Of a DNA stretch of 64,000 bases, positions 59,326 through 64,000 are shown piece by piece. This DNA is from JAGWAC01 sp038046265. GTDB lineage: Archaea; Nanobdellota; Nanobdellia; SCGC-AAA011-G17; JACPIM01. The notes beneath the pieces are model-generated. The model was not told the DNA's origin, made no database searches, and saw only the letters and a program-made list of their open reading frames with translations. The DNA is taken from contig JBBSWN010000010.1 in the NCBI GenBank assembly GCA_038046265.1, forward strand, positions 1 through 64,000. The letters are read 5' to 3'. The stretch's first letter is position 1. The number at the start of each line of letters is the position of its first letter. Position numbers and translations under genes: made by a program.

Positions 59326-59536
59326 CTTCTTTGTTGCTCCATAATTTTTCAGCTACTTTTTCAGAATGCTTTAATAAATCCCTAAAATCAGATTCCTTAA
59401 CTTTTTCCAATAAAATTACTCTTCCTTTTTTTATTAAAACTAGTTCATCTCCCTTTTTTATGCCTGCTGACTCCCGAAAACTAACAGGCAAGGAGATTTG
59501 TCCTTTATCTGAAACTTTTACTATTTTTGTTTCCAT
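59303..59536 (-). CDS. AbrB-type antitoxin of the MazF-like toxin
   Basis: 77 residues. The N-terminal AbrB domain (VSDKGQISLPVSFRESAGIKKGDELVLI, then RVILLEKV) is followed by a helical toxin-binding tail. It overlaps the toxin gene by 23 nt. The inverted repeat GTAAG-AATTTC-CTTAC (59543-59558) lies between a TATA element and the ATG, fitting autorepression. Confidence 0.85.
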   Translation of the reverse strand: METKIVKVSDKGQISLPVSFRESAGIKKGDELVLIKKGRVILLEKVKESDFRDLLKHSEKVAEKLWSNKEDDIWNNI

Positions 59537-59542
59537 AAGTAT

Positions 59543-59558
59543 GTAAGAATTTCCTTAC
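59543..59558. promoter_or_regulatory. operator-like inverted repeat of the MazEF-like operon
   Basis: GTAAG-AATTTC-CTTAC is located just downstream of a TATA-like AATATATAAG on the minus strand. Confidence 0.55.
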
Positions 59559-59581
59559 TTATATATTTTTTGATTATATAA

Positions 59582-61177
59582 TTATAATGGTGTAATATAT
59601 CCGTGGGATTTTTTGTAAACATCATACAAGATCCAGGCCATGCTTCCAGCTTCTGACTTCGCCTTGTCTTTTTCAGATTCTTCTTCTGCTTTTTTTAACG
59701 GGAGCTTGTCTTTCTTTTTTTCAGATTTAATGTTCAGAATTTCTTTAAAACCATCAAAAATAGACTTAAATGGATCTAGGAAACCTTCCTGCGGTTTTTG
59801 CTCTTTTATATGGAGAATTGCTCCATCTACTGTGCCTGCTTTTTTTAATGCTTCAACTGCTTTTTCTTTTTTTACACCTGTTTTTTCCATGACCTCAATT
59901 ACCTCTTCTTTTAGAACAGGGATGTTTTTTTCATTTGACTCATTCAGGTATTTTGTGATTTCATCTTTCATTGACATTAAAGATGACTCCAAGGAAGTCA
60001 TTATTGCAATGTCATCTTCTTCTATTTTCTTTTTATAATCTTCAATCTGCTGCATTGTTGAAACATAGCCCTTGACATAAATTTCTGTTCTTCCTAGATG
60101 GACAGCTCCTCTTTGATATTCTTTCTGGTAAGCCATTTCAGGAAGAGCAATAAATTTTATTCTAATGTGTATGCAAGGGAAGTATTTTTTGAATTCTCTT
60201 TCAATCTCAAATCCATTTGGGGTAGTTTCTGTGTAATTTTTTCTTATTCCTAATAATTCAACTTCAATTTTATTTGTTTCAAAAGTACTCAACAAATGAG
60301 GGTCTTCAGTTTCACGGGACATTTCCAACTGCTTAATGTTTCTTAAGTAAGGCTTGACCCAGCTAATGTACATTCTTATTGTGTTAAAATGCTGCCTTAA
60401 ATAAGCCAAGACAAAATTTCTTCTGTCTGCAATTTCTTTTTCTGTTTTTTCCTTCCAGTCAATAAACTGGTATAATTTCCTTGCCAATACTTCACGGACT
60501 TTTACATTAATCCCATCTTTACTTAAACCAGTAACTAAAAGGTCAACATCTTTTACATCTTTTGGGTGAATTCTGTAAAACAAGTCTGGAAGAATTACAA
60601 AACCAACTTGAGATGCAAGGCCTGTAACTGAGCCGGGATTTTTTGCCCCTCCTTCAACTAAGTCAACCCAAACTGATTTTAGAGCTACACTTGCTGAATG
60701 ACTTTTATCATTATAGCCTTTATAATAAGCAAGCCTTTCATCAAGAATTCTTAATTCCCTGATTATTTGGAACATGTCTTTTGTCATTTTTCCAACTGTT
60801 GCAAGGTATGTAGATACTTTTTCCTGCTGGATTGCTTTTCTTTGCTCTATTGAACCCCACATGCTTGATGCTTCGCCTGCTGCAAACATGTCTTTTAATT
60901 TTAAAACCTGGCCTGTTTTTCCTGACAACTTCAAGCCAAAGTCTTCTTTTGTTTCCATAAACCTAAGAATCCAGTAATAATTAGCTTCAACACCGCCTTT
61001 TAATTCATCAATAATTAGCCTGCAGCCTTCTTTTGGGCAGTATTTTGGCTTTACTTCATCACCTAACTTAACTTCTTTTTTTTCCTCTTCTGGCTTTTTA
61101 GCACCAAATAAACCTTCTAGAAGTTTTTCCCTGAATGAAGAATGTTCTTCTTTTTTTTCCTCTACTTCCTGAACCAT
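59582..61177 (-). CDS. large hypothetical protein with a C-terminal UBA-like domain
   Basis: 531 residues. An acidic N-terminal stretch is followed by YCPKEGCRLIIDELKGGVEANYYWILRF and a long mainly helical core (about 60-330), with no catalytic motif I can name. Near 440-470 a UBA-like three-helix segment (KTGVKKEKAVEALKKAGTVDGAILHIK) resembles the UBA domain of NAC in this window. The C terminus is Lys/Glu-rich. It has no membrane segments. It may act with nascent chains or ribosomes, but this is inference from the UBA similarity only. Confidence 0.6.
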   Translation of the reverse strand: MVQEVEEKKEEHSSFREKLLEGLFGAKKPEEEKKEVKLGDEVKPKYCPKEGCRLIIDELKGGVEANYYWILRFMETKEDFGLKLSGKTGQVLKLKDMFAAGEASSMWGSIEQRKAIQQEKVSTYLATVGKMTKDMFQIIRELRILDERLAYYKGYNDKSHSASVALKSVWVDLVEGGAKNPGSVTGLASQVGFVILPDLFYRIHPKDVKDVDLLVTGLSKDGINVKVREVLARKLYQFIDWKEKTEKEIADRRNFVLAYLRQHFNTIRMYISWVKPYLRNIKQLEMSRETEDPHLLSTFETNKIEVELLGIRKNYTETTPNGFEIEREFKKYFPCIHIRIKFIALPEMAYQKEYQRGAVHLGRTEIYVKGYVSTMQQIEDYKKKIEEDDIAIMTSLESSLMSMKDEITKYLNESNEKNIPVLKEEVIEVMEKTGVKKEKAVEALKKAGTVDGAILHIKEQKPQEGFLDPFKSIFDGFKEILNIKSEKKKDKLPLKKAEEESEKDKAKSEAGSMAWILYDVYKKSHGYITPL

Positions 61178-61247
61178 TAATTCACCTTTTTACAAATAAT
61201 TTATATACTGCCTGGCTTTTAAATTTATCTAAAGAAAAAGAAGTAAA

Positions 61248-61685
61248 ATGGACAAGAAATACTTAAGCATAGTATTATTAGTGATTTTAGTTGATTATGT
61301 ATTAAAGATTACATCACAAGACAAAGTAAGGAATTACGGAGCTGCTTTTAATTTACTGGAAGATTATGGTTTTTTACTGATTTTTATTTCTGTTTTTGCT
61401 TTAGCCTTGTTTTTTTATTTGTTTTACAAGCATGAAGAATATAGACTGGGGCTGAGTTTTTTAATTGGCGGGACTTTGAGCAATTTGCTGGACAGGGTTT
61501 TATTGGGGTATGTTGTTGATTATATATTTTTTTCAGATTTTTTTACATCTAATTTAGGTGATTTAGCTAATGTTATAGGGATAGTGATAATATTTTTTTC
61601 ATTTTTTAAAAGTCCAATAAAGAAAGAAGAAGAGCACAAAGTTTTGAAAAAAGATGTAAGAAAAAGATACGGGAATAGAGTTTAA
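61248..61685 (+). CDS. lspA: LspA-like signal peptidase II
   Basis: 145 residues with four membrane helices. The family blocks are present: NYGAAFNLL (31-36), GGTLSNLLDRVLLGYVVDYI with Asp82, and NLGDLANVIGI with Asp105. These match the two catalytic Asp residues of bacterial lipoprotein signal peptidase. Family members cleave lipoprotein signal peptides ahead of the lipid-modified Cys. Classical LspA is generally absent from archaea, so the role may be different. The C-terminal tail is basic. The stop overlaps the convergent gene by 4 bp. Confidence 0.8.
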   Translation: MDKKYLSIVLLVILVDYVLKITSQDKVRNYGAAFNLLEDYGFLLIFISVFALALFFYLFYKHEEYRLGLSFLIGGTLSNLLDRVLLGYVVDYIFFSDFFTSNLGDLANVIGIVIIFFSFFKSPIKKEEEHKVLKKDVRKRYGNRV

Positions 61686-62101
61686 TGCTTAGGTAGAAAA
61701 TTTTGAATAATGCTGTTTTTGCAGAAACCACAACCAAGGAAATTGTTTTTGTTTTTTATAATGAACCAGCCTTTTAATTCTTTGTTCCAAGGCAAGTTTT
61801 TTCCGTTTAACCAGTCTTCTGTGTTTTCAATTTCCAGGATGTTTTTGCTTGAGTGTTTTCCTATTAACTGAGAGCCTGACAAACTTAGTCTCAAGCCTGT
61901 TTTTTCTATTTCTCCAAAGTATAATCCGAAAGAGTTTACCCTAAACTTACTTAAGTCCAGTTTTTTTATATCTTTTGACATCAAGAAAATTTTATTTTCT
62001 TTATTTAAGTAGAACAAATAGTCTAGTTTTTCAGAAAAACCAAACTGCTCTTTAAGTTTATTGTGAATTTCCTTTACTTCCTTGTTATTTAGGGGTTTCA
62101 T
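61682..62101 (-). CDS. conserved archaeal protein, PUA-domain-like
   Basis: 139 residues. The pattern LSKFRVNSFGLYFGEIEKTGLRLSLSGSQLIG and the closing GWFIIKNKNNFLGCGFCKNSIIQNFLPK resemble COG3270-type proteins with a PUA-like RNA-binding domain, often linked to rRNA methyltransferases. The N-terminal helix region (EVKEIHNKLKEQFGF) is also typical. It is 1 bp from the RelE-like gene on the same strand. Confidence 0.68.
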   Translation of the reverse strand: MKPLNNKEVKEIHNKLKEQFGFSEKLDYLFYLNKENKIFLMSKDIKKLDLSKFRVNSFGLYFGEIEKTGLRLSLSGSQLIGKHSSKNILEIENTEDWLNGKNLPWNKELKGWFIIKNKNNFLGCGFCKNSIIQNFLPKH

Positions 62102-62102
62102 T

Positions 62103-62363
62103 TTAATGTTTATTTTTATATATTTTCTTTCTATTATCTATTACCTGGATTCTTAGGATTTTGTTAGAGAAGTCAATATCAACTAACGCACGAAATTCCC
62201 CAATTCTATATTTGTAATAATCTTCCCCCTCAAAATGCTCTAAAAAATGAAATGGGTTTTCTGTTTTAAGCTTTTCAAGACCTTTTCTTAATCTTTCAGA
62301 GATGGAATTATCTTGCTTTCTTAAAAATTTTTGAACATCTTGAGACAATAAAACACGCCACAT
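62103..62363 (-). CDS. RelE-like toxin
   Basis: 86 residues with the RelE fold pattern: WRVLLSQDVQKFLRKQD, a helical pair, then EDYYKYRIGEFRALVDIDFSNKILRIQVIDNRKKIY. The YRIGEFRA strand and the closing basic residues are family hallmarks. Its start overlaps the last base of the antitoxin stop. The target is probably ribosome-bound mRNA. Confidence 0.88.
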   Translation of the reverse strand: MWRVLLSQDVQKFLRKQDNSISERLRKGLEKLKTENPFHFLEHFEGEDYYKYRIGEFRALVDIDFSNKILRIQVIDNRKKIYKNKH

Positions 62364-62530
62364 TATAATTCAATATATTCTGATTCAGAAGAGTTTCTTG
62401 CTTCCTTTAGTCTTTTTTTTGCTTCTTCAGTTAATTCGCCTTCTTCAGAGAGTATGTGCTTAATTACAGAAATGTCTTTCTTCAATGTTTTTATATCCTT
62501 GTAAATTTGCTCTAAATTCGGCTGTTTCAT
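62363..62530 (-). CDS. small antitoxin of the RelE-like toxin
   Basis: 55 residues from the ATG at 62530; a longer frame runs upstream but crosses into the gltX promoter and start. Helical and acidic at the C terminus (LSEEGELTEEAKKRLKEARN). Position before relE with 1-nt overlap gives the assignment. No DNA-binding domain is visible in so short a chain. Confidence 0.7.
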   Translation of the reverse strand: MKQPNLEQIYKDIKTLKKDISVIKHILSEEGELTEEAKKRLKEARNSSESEYIEL

Positions 62531-62612
62531 ATGTTTATTGTAGTTTTTTTGTTTATATCTTTTTCTATTAAAATAAGTTAACTTTAAAAATTCTTCAGTT
62601 TTACTTTGGAAT

Positions 62613-64000
62613 ATGAAAGAGGTTATATTAAAGTATGCTCTGCAGAATGCTGTAAAATATGATGGAAAGGCAAATTTGGGAGCTGTTATAGGAAAGGTTT
62701 TTTCTGAGCTTAAAGATGCTGACAAAAACAAAGTTATAGAAGAGGCTAAAAAAGCAGTTAATGAAGTGAATTCTTTAAAATTAAGTGAGCAATTAAAAAA
62801 ACTTCAGGAAATAGCGCCTGAATTATTAGAAGAAAAGAAAGTTGAGCAAAAAAGAGAGATTCCTGATTTAGAAAATGCTGAAAAAGGGAAAGTTGTGATG
62901 AGGTTTGCTCCAAATCCAAATGGACCTTTATCTTTAGGAAGAACAAGACCTGCTTTTTGGAATTATATCTTTGCTCAAAAATATAAGGGTAAATTTTTGT
63001 TGAGAGCGGATGATACAGATCCAAAAGTAAAAGTTCCGATGAAAGAAGCTTACAAATGGATTTTAGATGACTTAAAATTTTTGGGAATAAAACCAGACAA
63101 AACAATAATTCAGTCAAAAAGACTGAAAATTTATTATAAATATGCTGAAAAATTAGTTAAAGAGGATAAGGCCTATGTATGCATTTGTGATGTTGAAGAG
63201 TGGAGAAAGTTAATTCAAAAGTCAATGGAGTGCAAATGCAGATCTTTACCTGTTAATGAGCAAGTAAAAAGATGGAAATTTATGTTTACAAAGTACAAAG
63301 AAGGAGAGGCAGTATTTAGGATAAAGACAGATATTGATGCTCCAAATCCAGCTTTACGAGACTGGCCTGCATTTAGAATTGTAGCTAAATCAAGACATCC
63401 ATTAAATAAAAAAGCAAGAGTATGGCCATTATTGAATTTTGCTTCTGCTATAGATGATTATGAATTAGGAGTTACTCACATACTCCGAGGGATTGACTTA
63501 AAAATTTCAGATGAAAGGCAAGGATATATTTACAAGTATTTTGGGTGGAAATATCCAGAGACAATGTATCATGGAAAGTTATTGGTAAAAGGTATTAAGA
63601 GCACTTCACAATCTAAGAAATTAATCCAGGAAGGAAAATTAAATGGGTGGGATGATCCAAGATTAGGGACAATTCAGTCTTTGAAAAGAAGAGGATTTAA
63701 GGCTGATGCAATTAAAAGACTTCACTTGGAAATTGGGCTGGGAAAATCAGATATTCACGTTTCTTTAGATACTTTAAGTTCATTTAACAAGGAAATTATT
63801 GACAAGGAGACAAACAGGTATTTTTTCACTGAAAATCCGAAGAAAATAAAGATTAAGAATGCTCCTAAATTAAAAACGAAAATAGAGCTTCATCCTGACT
63901 TTCCCAAGAAGGGGTTTAGGAATTTTGAGACTAGTGATGAGTTTTATGCTGAAGAAAACTTTGAGAAAGACAAATATTACAGATTTATGCACTTGTTTAA
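62613..64000 (+). CDS. gltX: glutamyl-tRNA synthetase, archaeal type (cut at window end)
   Basis: 462 codons are present; the end lies beyond the window. An N-terminal helical extension (1-95) precedes the class I core. The HIGH region reads RFAPNPNGPLSLGRTRPAF, where many relatives have LHIGH/TLGSAR. Later blocks include LLRADDTDP, NFASAIDDYELGVTHILRGIDL, KSTSQSKK at the KMSKS place and WDDPRLGTI, then the archaeal beta-barrel anticodon domain. Archaeal-type enzymes of this class charge tRNA-Glu, and often tRNA-Gln for later amidation. It is divergent from the RelE module. Confidence 0.92.
   Translation, partial: MKEVILKYALQNAVKYDGKANLGAVIGKVFSELKDADKNKVIEEAKKAVNEVNSLKLSEQLKKLQEIAPELLEEKKVEQKREIPDLENAEKGKVVMRFAPNPNGPLSLGRTRPAFWNYIFAQKYKGKFLLRADDTDPKVKVPMKEAYKWILDDLKFLGIKPDKTIIQSKRLKIYYKYAEKLVKEDKAYVCICDVEEWRKLIQKSMECKCRSLPVNEQVKRWKFMFTKYKEGEAVFRIKTDIDAPNPALRDWPAFRIVAKSRHPLNKKARVWPLLNFASAIDDYELGVTHILRGIDLKISDERQGYIYKYFGWKYPETMYHGKLLVKGIKSTSQSKKLIQEGKLNGWDDPRLGTIQSLKRRGFKADAIKRLHLEIGLGKSDIHVSLDTLSSFNKEIIDKETNRYFFTENPKKIKIKNAPKLKTKIELHPDFPKKGFRNFETSDEFYAEENFEKDKYYRFMHLF

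Noticed and set aside
62531..62731. Upstream extension of the antitoxin frame to 122 codons
   Set aside because: The extension overlaps the gltX start and promoter on the other strand and has no family-like sequence. The ATG at 62530 is preferred.

Overview
The window looks like part of the genome of a low-GC DPANN archaeon, most like the Woesearchaeota/Pacearchaeota group. Archaeal markers are Sec61-beta/SecG, NAC, aIF2-gamma, an archaeal-type SRP RNA, TATA-box promoters with short or absent leaders, tRNA genes with bulge-helix-bulge introns, and an archaeal-type glutamyl-tRNA synthetase. Bacterial-origin machinery often found in such genomes is also present: DNA gyrase A and B (gyrB carries a full intein), GrpE-DnaK-DnaJ and ScpA. 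The assignment to this group is inferred from gene content only.

Positions 1-18522 form a cell-surface region. It holds the tail of one and two complete giant Cys-rich membrane-anchored proteins (135-3248, 5758-9519), five small proteins with prepilin-like N termini (3959, 9917, 12781, 13634, 14215), the S-layer protein (14955-17276), and three of the four members of a membrane-anchored alpha/beta hydrolase family; two of those are tandem copies identical over 959 bp. Toxin-antitoxin genes lie between the surface genes, including an antitoxin whose toxin has been deleted to a scar.

Positions 18523-31700 carry a tRNA-Ser(UGA) with three introns, followed by a VapBC-like module bounded by an 18-bp duplication of the tRNA 3' end. 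Then come glycosyltransferases, a radical SAM/B12 enzyme, a second surface protein, the fourth hydrolase, tRNA-His with a T-loop intron directly upstream of hisS, a 35-residue acidic protein, a possible structured RNA, and scpA.

Positions 31700-64000 are mostly housekeeping: secG-nac, an hsp20-grpE-dnaK-dnaJ chaperone block, tmk plus a Nudix-like gene, SRP RNA, gyrB(intein)-gyrA, an ABC exporter, aIF2-gamma, protein isoaspartyl methyltransferase, a degenerate PEP-synthase-like protein, a TIM-barrel (AP-endonuclease-2-like) protein, MazEF-like and RelE-like modules, an LspA-like peptidase, and the start of gltX.

The most unusual feature is a dispersed 30-45 bp hairpin-plus-A-rich-tail repeat. 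At least 13 copies occur, all pointing the same way. They lie in intergenic gaps, inside the 5' coding ends of two pilin-like genes, and inside three of the four tRNA introns. The arms change in a compensating way, and the intron copies sit in bulge-helix-bulge contexts. This suggests a small mobile or structured element that can reside as a spliceable tRNA intron.
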